Positions 7,298-20,608 are shown, counted from the stretch's first letter. The stretch: DNA of 64,000 bases from Erythrobacter sanguineus (GCF_900143235.1 NZ_FRDF01000009.1:99288-163287); one strand, 5' to 3'. Notes: generated from the sequence alone by a model not told the origin. Program-made: numbers and translations.

Positions 7298-8454
7298 CAG
7301 CCGCAAGGATGGATTTGCGGGATTTCGATGTTGCCGCCTTCCTGCAGGATTACTGGCAGCAGAAACCGCTGTTGATCAGATCGCCATGGGATGGCTGGTC
7401 CAACCCGGTGGAGCCTGACGAACTGGCCGGCCTCGCCTGCGAACCGCTGGTCGAATCGCGCATCATCACGCGCCGGGAACACGCCTGGGAGCTCGAACAT
7501 GGCCCGGTTGCGGAAAGCCGCTTTGCGCAGGCGGGCCGGGACCCCTGGACGCTGCTGGTCCAGTCGGTTGACCATCATGTTGCCAGCGTCGCGGCCTTGC
7601 TCGACCAGTTTCGCTTTGTGCCCAATTGGCGGGTCGATGATGTCATGGTCAGCTATGCCGTCGACGGCGGCGGGGTTGGCGCGCATTTCGATCACTATGA
7701 CGTGTTTCTGGTGCAGGGTCTGGGCCGGCGCCGCTGGGAAATCGGGCCGCTGTGCGATGATGAAACGCCCTTGCTGCGGCATGACGGATTGCGCCTGCTG
7801 GCCGATTTCAGGGCCACCGAGGAATGGATTCTGGAGCCGGGAGATATTCTCTACGTGCCGCCGCGCGTCGCCCACCGCGGCACGGCCATCGGCGATGATT
7901 GCATGACCTATTCGATCGGCTTTCGTGCGCCTTCGCGCGGCGAGCTGATCGAGGCCTGGGCCGATGACATGGTGCCCGAACTGTCCGACAGTGACCGTTA
8001 TACCGATCCGCATCTGGCGCAGCAGGACAATCCCGGGGAAATCAGCGCCGAAGCCATCACGCGGCTGCAACACATGATCGCCGAGACGCTGCTTGACCGC
8101 AGCCGGTTCGCCCGCTGGTTCGGGCAGTTCAACACCGCCCCGAAAAACCCCGAGATCGATTGGCGGCCTGACCATCCGGCCGGTGTCGACGAGATCAGGC
8201 AGTGGCTGTCAGAGGGCAGGCCTTTGGTCCGCAATCCCGCCAGCCGGTTTTCCTTCATTCGCGAAACGGCATCATCGATCATGCTGTTTGCCGACGGGCA
8301 GTGTTTTGCCTGCGCCGAGGATACGGCCGGTTTTGCGCAAGCGATCTGCGGCGAAGCGCAACTTGCCGTGGCCCCCAACAGTTCAGCGGCAACGCTGGAG
8401 CTGATCACCGCGCTGTTCAATACAGGATGCCTTGCCTTTGATCTGGAGGATTGA
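7294..8454 (+). CDS. Cupin ribosomal oxygenase (YcfD/RoxA-type, L16 arginine hydroxylase-like)
   Basis: Fe(II)/2-oxoglutarate-dependent JmjC-like cupin, 386 aa. The N-terminal part reads FDVAAFLQDYWQQKPLLIR, the usual family opening, and the metal site is visible as GVGAHFDHYDVFLVQGLG (H-x-D) with a later His in PPRVAHRGTAIG. Known relatives hydroxylate an Arg of ribosomal protein L16 (E. coli YcfD); substrate here is inferred. The C-terminal half contains the dimerisation/winged-helix region. GTG at 7294 overlaps the previous stop; an ATG at 7309 is an alternative start that would lose only five residues. Confidence 0.85.
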   Translation: MTAARMDLRDFDVAAFLQDYWQQKPLLIRSPWDGWSNPVEPDELAGLACEPLVESRIITRREHAWELEHGPVAESRFAQAGRDPWTLLVQSVDHHVASVAALLDQFRFVPNWRVDDVMVSYAVDGGGVGAHFDHYDVFLVQGLGRRRWEIGPLCDDETPLLRHDGLRLLADFRATEEWILEPGDILYVPPRVAHRGTAIGDDCMTYSIGFRAPSRGELIEAWADDMVPELSDSDRYTDPHLAQQDNPGEISAEAITRLQHMIAETLLDRSRFARWFGQFNTAPKNPEIDWRPDHPAGVDEIRQWLSEGRPLVRNPASRFSFIRETASSIMLFADGQCFACAEDTAGFAQAICGEAQLAVAPNSSAATLELITALFNTGCLAFDLED

Positions 8455-8487
8455 GGGCATGGCGATGCCGCAGGCTGGAACACCCGC

Positions 8488-9048
8488 CTAGACAGACATC
8501 TCCGCGAACGCGCCCGGCGCTATCCCGGCGACAGTCCAATCGCCGATCGACCAGCGCACCAGCCGCAAGGTGGGCAGGCCCACCGCCGCCGTCATGCGCC
8601 GCACCTGCCGGTTGCGTCCTTCGCGGATTGTGAGCTGAAGCCAGCTATCGGGCACGGACTTGCGCTGGCGGATCGGCGGATCGCGCGGCCACAGGTCGGG
8701 CGCGTCAATGCGGGAAACCTCTGCCGGCAGGGTCATGCCGTCTTTCAGCCGGACGCCTTTTCGCAAGGGTTCCAGATCCTGTTCCTGCGGGTCGCCTTCC
8801 ACTTGCACAAGATAGGTCTTGGGCAGTTTGAACCGCGGATCGGCGATCTGCGCCTGCAGCCGCCCGTCGTCGCACAGCAACAGCAGCCCCTCACTGTCGC
8901 GATCAAGCCGTCCGGCGGGATAAACGCCTTTGACCGGGATGAAATCCGATAGGGTCGAACGCACTGTCTCCGATCCGCGATCGGTGAATTGCGACAAGAC
9001 CCCAAAGGGTTTGTTGAACAGGATCAGCCGGGCCATCCGCGTGTCCAT
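8488..9048 (-). CDS. rluE: 23S rRNA pseudouridine synthase, RluE type
   Basis: RsuA/RluE-family enzyme that isomerises a uridine of 23S rRNA. Sequence begins [20 protein letters not shown] and contains the catalytic-Asp motif [13 protein letters not shown] and the C-terminal [11 protein letters not shown] motif. About 186 residues, without an S4 domain, as expected for RluE. The ATG at 9048 and one at 9036 are both possible; neither has a strong ribosome site. The frame continues upstream to 9198 but that part is not homologous-looking. It is divergent from the enoyl-CoA hydratase gene and tail-to-tail with the oxygenase gene. Confidence 0.9.
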   Translation of the reverse strand: MDTRMARLILFNKPFGVLSQFTDRGSETVRSTLSDFIPVKGVYPAGRLDRDSEGLLLLCDDGRLQAQIADPRFKLPKTYLVQVEGDPQEQDLEPLRKGVRLKDGMTLPAEVSRIDAPDLWPRDPPIRQRKSVPDSWLQLTIREGRNRQVRRMTAAVGLPTLRLVRWSIGDWTVAGIAPGAFAEMSV

Positions 9049-9260
9049 AATGATGGTTTGCGGCCATGTCTTCAGGTCCGTGCCCGCATCGGCGCTGGTT
9101 GCGTGCCCCGGCCACCCGGGCCACGCCGTTCCGGGCCTATCATATCTGCTGCCTTCAAGATGCGTTCGCAAGCGTCTAGCCTGCTGGCGTGGTTGCATGC
9201 CGGATGCTGTTCAGTATGCAAATGGCCGCGGTCAGCACGGCAGTTGCAGGAGAGAACGCC

Positions 9261-10067
9261 ATGGCCAGAAACTACACCACCATCATTGTCGAACGGCGCG
9301 GCGCGACTGACTGGCTGACGCTCAACCGGCCCGATGCGCTCAATACGCTGTCGCTGACGATGGTGGATGAGCTGAGCGATTATTTCGGCAGCCTCTACAA
9401 TGATCGTTCGGTGCGGGTGGTGGTGATGCGCGGGGCCGGGCGGGCGTTTTGCGCCGGGCTGGACATCAAGGATCGCAGCGAAAGCGATCGGGCTGATGAT
9501 CCCTATGGCGGCGGGTTCGGGTTTCAGGGGCATCTGGCGGATGTCTATGTGAAGATGCGCCGCTGCCCGCAGCCGATCATCGCGCTGGTCCACGGGGCGG
9601 CTTGTGGCGGGGGGTTTGCCTTTGCGCTGGCATCCGACATCCGCATCGCAGGAGAAAGCGCAAAGATGAATGCCGCTTTCATCAGGATCGGCCTGTCATC
9701 CTGCGACATGGGAGTGAGCTATTTCCTGCCGCGGCTGGTGGGCGGATCGGTTGCGGCCGAACTGATGCTGACCGGGCGGTTCATCCATGCTCCGCGTGCG
9801 CTTGCCACGGGTCTGGTCAGCGAGGTGGTGCCCGATGATCAACTGGAAGCCGCCGCGCAATCCTATGTCGATGATCTGCTGGCGGCATCGCCGATGGGGC
9901 TGCGGATGACCAAGGAAGGGCTGAACCTCGCGATCGACGCGCCGAGCCTTGAGGCGGCGATGGCGATCGAGAACCGCAACCAGCTGATGACTGCCGCCAG
10001 CCCCAATTTCAAGGAAGGCATGAACGCCTTTCTCGAAAAGCGCGCTCCACAATACAAGCCTGACTGA
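9261..10067 (+). CDS. Enoyl-CoA hydratase/isomerase family protein
   Basis: Crotonase-fold protein of 268 aa (MARNYTTIIVERRGATDWLT). The oxyanion-hole segments are visible: AGRAFCAGLDIKDR and VHGAACGGGFAFALASDIRI. A Glu equivalent to the classic catalytic position is not obvious in RIGLSSCDMGVSYFLPRLVG; the SCDMG.SY version is common in a subgroup of unknown substrate. The ATG follows AGGAGA with 7 bases. It starts a three-gene run with a dienoyl-CoA-reductase-like flavoenzyme (1 base gap) and an acyl-CoA dehydrogenase, so it probably belongs to the breakdown of an unusual acyl-CoA. Confidence 0.88.
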   Translation: MARNYTTIIVERRGATDWLTLNRPDALNTLSLTMVDELSDYFGSLYNDRSVRVVVMRGAGRAFCAGLDIKDRSESDRADDPYGGGFGFQGHLADVYVKMRRCPQPIIALVHGAACGGGFAFALASDIRIAGESAKMNAAFIRIGLSSCDMGVSYFLPRLVGGSVAAELMLTGRFIHAPRALATGLVSEVVPDDQLEAAAQSYVDDLLAASPMGLRMTKEGLNLAIDAPSLEAAMAIENRNQLMTAASPNFKEGMNAFLEKRAPQYKPD

Positions 10068-10068
10068 G

Positions 10069-12111
10069 ATGGACACCACGATGACGCATCCCCGTTACCC
10101 ACACGTTTTCTCACCGCTCAGGCTGGGCAAGCAGGTGGTCAAGAACCGCATCATCATGGGTTCGATGCATTCGGGGCTTGAGGATGTGCCTGACGCTGCC
10201 GAGCGTCTGTCCGCCTATTTCGTGGAACGGGTGAAGGGCGGGGTCGGCATGATCATCACGGGTGGCATTACCCCCCACCCCAGCGGCGGCAGGGGTGCCA
10301 AGCTGAGCGAGCCTGACGAAGTGCCGATGCACCGCGCGGTGACCGATGCGGTCCACGCCGCCGATCCCGAGGTGAAGATCTGCATGCAGATCCTGCATTC
10401 CGGCCCGATTGCCAATGTTGCAGAGCCGGTCGGCCCATCGCCGGTCAAATCGCGCCTGTCGCCGCGCACCCCGATTGAACTGGATGAAGCCGGGATCGAG
10501 GAACAGATCGCCGCCTTTGCCAATTGCGCCGCCCTGGCGCGCGCGGCGGGGTATGACGGGGTCGAGATCATCGGATCGGCGGGCTATCTCATCTCCACCT
10601 TCCTTGTCGAAAAGACCAACCAGCGCAGCGACCGGTGGGGCGGGTGCTGGGACAACCGGATGCGCTTTGCCGTCGAAGTGGTGCGCCGGGTGCGCGCTGC
10701 GATCGGCCCCGACATGATCCTGATCTTCCGCATTGCCGCGATGGACATGCTGGATGGCGGCATGGCGTGGGACGAGATCGTCAGCCTTGCCAAGGCGCTG
10801 GAGGCTGAGGGCGCGGATGTGATCAGCACCCATTTCTGCTGGCACGAAAGCCAGGTGCCCACCATCGCCACGATGGTGCCGCGCGCCGCCTTTGCCGGGG
10901 TGACCGGGCGGCTGCGCCAGCACCTGTCGATCCCGGTGATCACCAGCAACCGCATCAACATGCCCGACGTGGCCGAAGCGGTGCTGGCGCGCGGCGATGC
11001 CGATCTGGTGTCGATGGCGCGGCCGATGCTGGCCGATGCCGAACTGGTCAACAAGGCCCGGACGGGCCGCGAGGATGAAATCAACACCTGCATCGGCTGC
11101 AATCAGGCCTGCCTTGATCACACCTTTACTGGCCAGTTGGTGTCATGCCTCGTCAATGCGCGGGCCTGCCGCGAGACCGAGATCGCGATCCGTCCCGCAG
11201 ACGCAGCCCAGCGAATCGCCGTGGTCGGGGCGGGGCCTGCGGGCCTTGCCTTTGCCACCATCGCTGCGGAACGCGGGCACAAGGTCACGCTGTTCGATGC
11301 CGCCGATGCGATCGGCGGGCAGTTCAACCTTGCGCGGCGCATTCCCGGCAAGGAGGAATTTGACGAAACCCTGCGTTATTTCAGGCGGATGATCGCACTC
11401 CACGGGGTGGACTTGCGGCTCGGCACGCGGGTGTCGGCGGATGATCTGCTGGCGGGCGGGTATGATCGGATCGTGATTGCCACCGGCATCACTCCGCGCA
11501 CGCCGCAGCTTGACGGGATCACCCATCCCAAGGTCGCAAGCTATGTCGATGTGATCACCGGCAAGGCCGCTGTCGGCAAGACAGTGGCGATCATGGGGGC
11601 AGGCGGAATCGGGTTTGATGTTGCGGAACTGATCACCCATGCCGGAACTTCGGCAGCGCTCGATATTGATGTGTTTGCGCGCGAATGGGGGATCGATTTC
11701 CGCAACCACCCGCGCGGCGGGGTGACCGGGGTGGTGCCCGAGGTCGCCTCCAACGGGCGCGAGGTGTTCCTGCTCCAGCGCAAGGCCAGCGCGGTGGGCA
11801 AGGGGCTGGGCCGCACCACCGGCTGGACGCACCGCATCACCCTGCAACGGCGCGGGGTGCAGATGATCGCCGGGGTGGAGTATCAGCGGATCGACGACGA
11901 TGGCCTGCATATCCTGATCGATGGCGCGCCGCGCACGCTGGCGGTGGATAGCGTGATCGTGTGCGCCGGGCAGGAACCGGCGCGCGGGTTGTATGATGAA
12001 CTGCTGACCCGGGGGGGCAATGTCGATCTGATCGGCGGCGCGCATGAAGCGGCCGAACTGGATGCCAAACGCGCGATCAAACAGGCGACCGAACTGGCTG
12101 TCGCGGTCTGA
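10069..12111 (+). CDS. NADH:flavin oxidoreductase / 2,4-dienoyl-CoA reductase family
   Basis: A 680-residue flavoenzyme with the two-part architecture of FadH and trimethylamine dehydrogenase. Residues 1-350 form an FMN-binding TIM barrel (FSPLRLGKQVVKNRI...; QRSDRWGGCWDNRMRF). A CIGCNQAC-x11-C cluster at about 345-365 should bind 4Fe-4S. The C-terminal part is an FAD/NAD(P)-binding domain (IAVVGAGPAGLAFATIAAER, IMGAGGIGFD). It probably reduces dienoyl- or related enoyl-CoA, but steroid- and terpenoid-linked relatives share this layout, so the substrate is open. It begins two bases after the preceding stop and is surely cotranscribed with it. Confidence 0.88.
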   Translation: MDTTMTHPRYPHVFSPLRLGKQVVKNRIIMGSMHSGLEDVPDAAERLSAYFVERVKGGVGMIITGGITPHPSGGRGAKLSEPDEVPMHRAVTDAVHAADPEVKICMQILHSGPIANVAEPVGPSPVKSRLSPRTPIELDEAGIEEQIAAFANCAALARAAGYDGVEIIGSAGYLISTFLVEKTNQRSDRWGGCWDNRMRFAVEVVRRVRAAIGPDMILIFRIAAMDMLDGGMAWDEIVSLAKALEAEGADVISTHFCWHESQVPTIATMVPRAAFAGVTGRLRQHLSIPVITSNRINMPDVAEAVLARGDADLVSMARPMLADAELVNKARTGREDEINTCIGCNQACLDHTFTGQLVSCLVNARACRETEIAIRPADAAQRIAVVGAGPAGLAFATIAAERGHKVTLFDAADAIGGQFNLARRIPGKEEFDETLRYFRRMIALHGVDLRLGTRVSADDLLAGGYDRIVIATGITPRTPQLDGITHPKVASYVDVITGKAAVGKTVAIMGAGGIGFDVAELITHAGTSAALDIDVFAREWGIDFRNHPRGGVTGVVPEVASNGREVFLLQRKASAVGKGLGRTTGWTHRITLQRRGVQMIAGVEYQRIDDDGLHILIDGAPRTLAVDSVIVCAGQEPARGLYDELLTRGGNVDLIGGAHEAAELDAKRAIKQATELAVAV

Positions 12112-12341
12112 TCGGGCCGCGCGGTGCCGATTGGCCAACGCCGTCCGGTCCGGCCTGCTCGTTCGCGCTGATCCGGGGGGCGGAATTGATCCGCAACCCG
12201 TTCATGGCTGGCGGCTGGAGCCGGTAAGGGATTTGCGATCCGATGGTGACAGCGGCGCTGACATGTGATGTGAGGAACCGCTACACCGGGCGCTGCGTTG
12301 ATCGGCGCACCCACGTGCAACAATCCAAGGACAAGTTACAG

Positions 12342-13508
12342 ATGAATTTCGAGCTCCCGCACGAGCACCAGATGCTCAAGGATCTCGTCGCCAGATTTGT
12401 GCGCGACCAGTTGATGCCGCTTGAAGCCAGCGTGATGGCCCGCGAAACGGCGGGGCAGGGCGCCTATCTCGATCAGGCGGAAACGGCGCGGGTTGATGCC
12501 GCGTCGCGCGAAATGGGCCTGTGGGGGCTGGACGCGCCCGAGGAAGTGGGCGGGATGAACCTGCCGATGGTGGCGATGGTCGGCGTGGGCGAGGAACTGG
12601 GCCGCACCGTGGTGCCCTATTACCTGCCGCCTGATTCGCCCAATCTGCGCATGCTGATGGTCGCCGCCGATGAACGTCAGCGCGTTGCCTATCTGGAACC
12701 CTATGTGCGAGGCGAAACCATCTCGGCGATCGGCATTTCCGAACCCGGCGCGGGGGCCGATCCGCAAGGCATGACCACCACCGCGGTGCAGGATGACGAT
12801 GACTGGATCATCAACGGCCGTAAGATCTGGATCACCAAGGGGGCCGAAGCGGATTTCACCATCCTGATGGCGGTGACCGACAAGAACCCCAATGGCCGCA
12901 ACGGCATGTCGGCCTTTCTGGTCGATCGCGGCACCCCCGGTTTCAACGTGCTGCGCAAGATCCCGATGATCGATGGCACCGCGACCTATGAAATCGCGCT
13001 GGATGATTGCCGGGTGCCGGGGTGGAAACTGCTGGGCAAGCGCGGGCAGGGCTTTGCGCCGATGCAGGTGCGGCTGGGCACGCGCCGGATCGAAATGGCG
13101 TCGTGGTCGATCGGCATGGCGCAGCGGGCGATGGAAATGATGGTGGAATACGCGCCCCAGCGCAGCACGTTCGGCAAGCCCCTGTCCGCCCGCCAGACGG
13201 TGCAGAACTGGATCAGCGACGCCGCGACGAAAATCCACGCCATGCGCCTGATGACCTATGATTGCGCGTGGAAGATCGACGAGGGGCGCGACACCCGCAG
13301 CGAAATCTCGATGATCAAGGCGTTCTGCACCGAAAGCGCCTATGACATCGTCGATCACGCGATGCAGTTGTTTGGCGGGATGGGCATGACCCGCGAACTG
13401 CCGCTGTACCTGATGTCGAACAAGCTGCGCACGATGCGCATTTATGACGGGCCGAGCGAGGTCCACAACTGGGTGGTGGCGCGCAATCTGCTGGGCACCA
13501 GCGACTGA
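12342..13508 (+). CDS. Acyl-CoA dehydrogenase family protein
   Basis: FAD-dependent acyl-CoA dehydrogenase of 388 residues (MNFELPHEHQMLKDLVARFV). Landmarks in order: N-terminal helical domain, GISEPGAGADPQGM and the IINGRKIWITKGAEADF beta domain, and the C-terminal helical domain with QRSTFGKPLSARQTVQNWIS and LFGGMGMTRELPL...YDGPSEVHNWVVAR. The likely electron acceptor is ETF. The frame is open upstream to 12243, but the ATG at 12342 follows AAGGA and gives the family N-terminus. It is the third gene of a probable acyl-CoA degradation cluster; 230 bases separate it from the flavoenzyme gene. A deleted MITE-like copy begins directly after the stop codon. Confidence 0.95.
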   Translation: MNFELPHEHQMLKDLVARFVRDQLMPLEASVMARETAGQGAYLDQAETARVDAASREMGLWGLDAPEEVGGMNLPMVAMVGVGEELGRTVVPYYLPPDSPNLRMLMVAADERQRVAYLEPYVRGETISAIGISEPGAGADPQGMTTTAVQDDDDWIINGRKIWITKGAEADFTILMAVTDKNPNGRNGMSAFLVDRGTPGFNVLRKIPMIDGTATYEIALDDCRVPGWKLLGKRGQGFAPMQVRLGTRRIEMASWSIGMAQRAMEMMVEYAPQRSTFGKPLSARQTVQNWISDAATKIHAMRLMTYDCAWKIDEGRDTRSEISMIKAFCTESAYDIVDHAMQLFGGMGMTRELPLYLMSNKLRTMRIYDGPSEVHNWVVARNLLGTSD

Positions 13509-13575
13509 ACCAGCGCGCCAGGATGCTGACGCATCACGCGCTGGAAATGCTCAGGCGCCGCATGGGCATTGGTAT
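13509..13575. mobile_element. MITE-like element, copy B (67 bp, second hairpin deleted)
   Basis: Same 5' module as copy A (ACCAGCGCG...CGCGCTGGAAATG) and the same tip (CATTGGTAT), but the second hairpin is cleanly absent. It begins one base after the acyl-CoA dehydrogenase stop codon. Confidence 0.75.
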
Positions 13576-13795
13576 GAGCAGCGGCGACCCGGTTCAGCCC
13601 GGCGTGGAGCCGGGCGGCAGGATATCGCGGTTGATGCCGAGGCGGCCGGGATCGCCCATCAAGGGCCGTTCGCAGGACGAATCCCAAGGGCCGCAGGCGA
13701 CCACGCCGCTTTCGCGCTCTGCTGCGCCATTCGCCAGTGCGCTTCTGCATCCAGCCAATATGGCTGCCGACATTGCCGGTTCCGGGCGTCCGATC

Positions 13796-14005
13796 CTACA
13801 AGCCAAGGGCGCCGGGGTTCATCAGACTGTGCGGATCAAGCTGCCGCTTGATCGCTTGCAGCAGCGCCAGTGCCTGCGGGTTGAGCCTGCTGGCATAGGG
13901 ATAGGCGCGACCGATCTGGAAGTGGGCGGCACCAAATTCCTGATAGAGGTCGATGATCGCGCCCTTCAGCTCATCGGCATAGTCGCGCGCGGCGCGCTGG
14001 GGACC
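13796..14005 (-). pseudogene. C-terminal remnant of an FAD-linked oxidase
   Basis: The minus strand encodes about 65 in-frame residues ending in a stop: ARDYADELKGAIIDLYQEFG, then AAHFQIGRAYPYASRLNP and LLQAIKRQLDPHSLMNPGAL-GL. This is the usual C-terminus of glycolate-oxidase/vanillyl-alcohol-oxidase-type FAD enzymes, about 500 aa in length. No N-terminal part exists: further upstream on that strand lies recN in antisense. The fragment has no start codon or ribosome site. It is therefore a decayed leftover of a gene cut by rearrangement next to recN. Homology is recognised by eye. Confidence 0.65.
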
Positions 14006-14091
14006 CGCCCGGTCCCGATGGCTAGGCTTGGGGATTGCCCATCGCTTGAAGCGTGACGGGGCGCGGACGCTGCGCTATCGCCTCTGCACCC

Positions 14092-18004
<3,913 letters not shown>

Positions 18005-18005
<1 letters not shown>

Positions 18006-18523
18006 TGGATCTCCTGCACGAACTCCATCCGCAGGCATTACGCATCGCCGCATTGCTCCGGGCGCGGGGCGAAAAGGTCGCGGTGGCCGATGGCGCAACC
18101 GGGGGCTTGATCGCCGCAACCTTGCTCACTGTTCCGGGCGCGCTCGATTTCTTCGTCGGCGGCGGGGTGGTCTATTCCTTGCGCGCCCGCGATGTGCTGT
18201 TCGCTCTCCCGCGGGATGCCTACAAGGGAATGCGGGGTGCGAGCGCGGACTATGCGATGCTGCAAGCCCGTGCGATCCGCGACAATTTCCACAGCCAATG
18301 GGGCTTGGCGGAAAGCGGATCGGTGGGCGGATCGTCTCACCCGTCAGGCGCGCCCGCCGGACGCAGCGTGGCGGCACTGACCGGGCCGGACGGGGAGCGC
18401 ACCCGCCTGCTCGAAACCGCCAGTGACGACCGGATCGCCAACATGGCCGCCTTCACCCGCAATGCGCTGGAGGCCTTCGAGGATGCCCTGCGCGGCGCTG
18501 GCGAGCGCGCAATCAAAGAATGA
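18005..18523 (+). CDS. CinA C-terminal family protein (nicotinamide-nucleotide amidase-like)
   Basis: A 172-residue protein matching the C-terminal domain of CinA/PncC. Visible are VAVADGATGGLIAATLLTVPGALDFFVGG (the usual AESCTGG site is AVADGATGG here, so the normally conserved Ser-Cys is replaced) and VAALTGPDG. Standard PncC enzymes deamidate NMN to nicotinate mononucleotide. A link with the NMN released by the NAD+-dependent ligase encoded directly upstream is attractive, since ATG overlaps the ligA stop by one base. The altered motif leaves activity uncertain. Confidence 0.75.
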
Positions 18524-18863
18524 ATTTCACAAGCATTGCCGGACTTTGCCATTCCGATTCAAGTACTTGCGATTCGTTCAGGCTATAACGGATGATTGGT
18601 GCAATCCCAAATACGGCATGGCGGCCTTGACCGTCTGGCCGCCAAAAGCTGCCGTTCAGGAAACGACCCCGAAGCTGACGTGGGTGGCTCTTAGGACGAG
18701 CCTACGTTTTCGCCCGCCGAAGCCCGGTTGGGACAGAAGCTTGATTGAAGGACCAATCGGGCCGGTGGGCGCAGTTCAGCCCAGAGATTTGTTGGGGACT
18801 TCAAAGGGTAGCGTGCTTCTGCTACATTGCAGCATGATCGCTCGGAAACTGAAGGGTGCTTGG
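18524..18863. other. Intergenic stretch upstream of the TonB-domain gene
   Basis: There is no convincing frame on either strand. It contains a GGCGGCC...GGCCGCC-type inverted repeat near 18620-18645 (TGGCGGCC ttgaccgtct GGCCGCCA), an 8-bp stem that may end the recN-ligA-cinA transcript, although no T run follows. An in-frame ATG at 18834 is weaker than the start chosen for the next gene. Confidence 0.4.
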
Positions 18864-20066
18864 ATGATCAGGATCGCAACCGCCAGCGCCGCTGCCTTGG
18901 CTTGTGTGCTCGCGCCGCAGACTCCCGGTGCCGCACAGTCTGGGCTGCCATTACCTCGAAGCATGAACCCAGTGAGGATTAAGGTCACGCCGATGGCGTC
19001 AGGGGATCTCGTGCTCTTATGGAACAACGGCACTGTCACGTGCGACAGCGGCGTGGTGGAGGCGGCGGAATGGGTCGCTCCCCATCTGCAATTCTCAAAA
19101 AAGGAGCTAAGCAAATACCCTGTAACCGTCGGATTTGCGATCGACGAAAAGGGCCGAGCGGTCGATATCAGGGTTCTTGAGGGCGGCTATGTCGCGGGCA
19201 AGTTGGAAGCCTCCTTAGACCCAGAGAAGAACACACTGAAACTTTCGGCGGACAAACTCCTTGAGAGCCTTTCAGTTCGCGACCTGATGCCTTCCCTGCG
19301 CGCCAGCCGCTTCGCGATGGATGCACCGCAAACCGGCTGCCGCGTCACCTACGCACCTGAGTATGTTGCAACGGCGGACCTCCCTCGGAGTGAGCTCGCT
19401 AGGATTGCCGCCGTTCCGGGGATAAAGATTGGTTCCTCGCAACATGATCAGCTTGCCGAGGGCGATTGCAATACGGTGGGATGGCCCGCTTATTCGCTTC
19501 GCGCTTATCCCGATTGGCGGGCGATCACGGCACGCGATGGCGCACGCAAGTGGAACTGGATTGGCTTCGATATTGATGAAGAAGGCGTGCCGATCAACGT
19601 CACCGTCATTGCTTCTTCGGGGCATGACGATCTCGATCGGGAAAGCCTGCGTGCGATCAGCCAAAATCGCTTCGCTGAAGGTAAGCGCGCCGGATGCGCT
19701 ACGCCGTGGTGGCGCAATCCAGGTGTGATCCCCGCACCTCCATTGCCAGAGGACAGCACGTTTAGGGAATACCAAGATTGTAGTGCGCACCGCCAGTGGG
19801 CTGTTGCTCCCAAACTCACATTCCCGCAATCCTACAACGAGCGCGCGATAGAAGGCTGGGCAGTGCTGGGGTTTGACATCGGTGCGGACGGGGCGATCAG
19901 CAACATCACCGTTTTGTCAGCCCAGCCCAGCGAGGAATTCGGTGCTGCCGGTAAGGCCGTGCTGCAATCAGCAAGCTTCGAACGAGACGACGAGGCACAA
20001 ACCCGCTGCATCGAGCGGGTTAGATTCGCAATCAGCAAGCCAAAGAGCGCGGCTCCCGAAAGCTAG
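18864..20066 (+). CDS. Secreted protein with TonB C-terminal-like domains
   Basis: A 400-residue protein with a signal peptide (MIRIATASAAALACVLAPQT, cleavage probably after AAQ). Three related segments resemble TonB C-terminal repeats: VTVGFAIDEKGRAVDIRVLE (about 85-125), WNWIGFDIDEEGVPINVTVI (about 225-260) and AVLGFDIGADGAISNITVLS (about 335-370). Each is followed by a helix with AL or SLRAI. No N-terminal transmembrane anchor or proline-rich spacer is present, so it is not a classical energy-transducing TonB; a periplasmic role is inferred. AAGGG sits 7 bases ahead of the chosen ATG. Codon use is slightly less GC-rich than its neighbours, a weak hint of acquisition. Confidence 0.65.
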   Translation: MIRIATASAAALACVLAPQTPGAAQSGLPLPRSMNPVRIKVTPMASGDLVLLWNNGTVTCDSGVVEAAEWVAPHLQFSKKELSKYPVTVGFAIDEKGRAVDIRVLEGGYVAGKLEASLDPEKNTLKLSADKLLESLSVRDLMPSLRASRFAMDAPQTGCRVTYAPEYVATADLPRSELARIAAVPGIKIGSSQHDQLAEGDCNTVGWPAYSLRAYPDWRAITARDGARKWNWIGFDIDEEGVPINVTVIASSGHDDLDRESLRAISQNRFAEGKRAGCATPWWRNPGVIPAPPLPEDSTFREYQDCSAHRQWAVAPKLTFPQSYNERAIEGWAVLGFDIGADGAISNITVLSAQPSEEFGAAGKAVLQSASFERDDEAQTRCIERVRFAISKPKSAAPES

Positions 20067-20298
20067 TGCACCTGAACGAGCGAACCGCTTTCGTGCGCGA
20101 CCCGGTCTTTTAAGGTGATTGCCCGGCAGTTTTTTGTATGCGGTCCGGGATAGCGGACTTTCAACTTTCCACCCAGACCCGGTCATGAGCCAGACCGACG
20201 CACGATCCCGAAAGCGGCGCGGCGGCTTTGCCTCTGCCCTGAATATTTCCTGCCTTTCAGGTTCAGACCCCAATGCGGTCGTTCAGCACTCACGCCTT

Positions 20299-20374
20299 CC
20301 CGGGCTTGACCCGGGACCCCGCTTCTTTCTTGTCTTGCATCGAAAGGCAGTGGGGCCCCGGATCAAGTCCGGGG
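20299..20374. repeat. REP-type palindrome (CCGGGCTTGACCCGG class)
   Basis: CCCGGGCTTGACCCGGGACCC on the left and GGGGCCCCGGATCAAGTCC on the right form long imperfect inverted arms around about 35 bases. This class of intergenic repeat is common in sphingomonads and Caulobacter relatives. Confidence 0.8.
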
Positions 20375-20494
20375 AAACGATAAATAGGGTTGTCGCCTTC
20401 CCACCCAAACCCTGTCATCGCACGCACGATATGGTCATTCCAAAAGCGGTCATTGCTCAAGTCTGGGCTGACCGTTTCAGGCAGTCCGGGACTA

Positions 20495-20597
20495 ATACCA
20501 GCGCGCTAAGATGCTGACGCATCACGCGCTGGAAATGCTCAAACGCCGCATGGGCTTAACCAAGGCCCGATGAGTCAAGCTCATCGAGCATTGGGAT
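20495..20597. mobile_element. MITE-like element, copy C (103 bp)
   Basis: It opens with ATACCAGCGCG, contains module 1 (CCAGCGCG...CGCGCTGG) and module 2 (CGATGAG-tcaag-CTCATCG), and ends TTGGGAT. It aligns with copy A along the whole length with scattered differences, including in the loop of module 2. Confidence 0.8.
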
Positions 20598-20608
20598 AGG
20601 CCGTTCGC

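Larger units (their letters stand above)
20067..20608. other. Repeat-filled intergenic region
   Basis: There is no credible gene. The region contains a REP-type palindrome (20299-20374), copy C of the MITE-like element (20495-20597), and two similar flanking stretches (CCACCCAGACCCGGTCAT at 20170 and CCACCCAAACCCTGTCAT at 20401), each followed by GCACGAT-like bases. The latter suggest a duplication around the palindrome. Confidence 0.55.

Noticed and set aside
19122..19148. GTAACC followed by CGAA within the TonB-domain gene
   Set aside because: The spacing is 17 bases, not 16, and no SigF-related gene follows; it is coding sequence.
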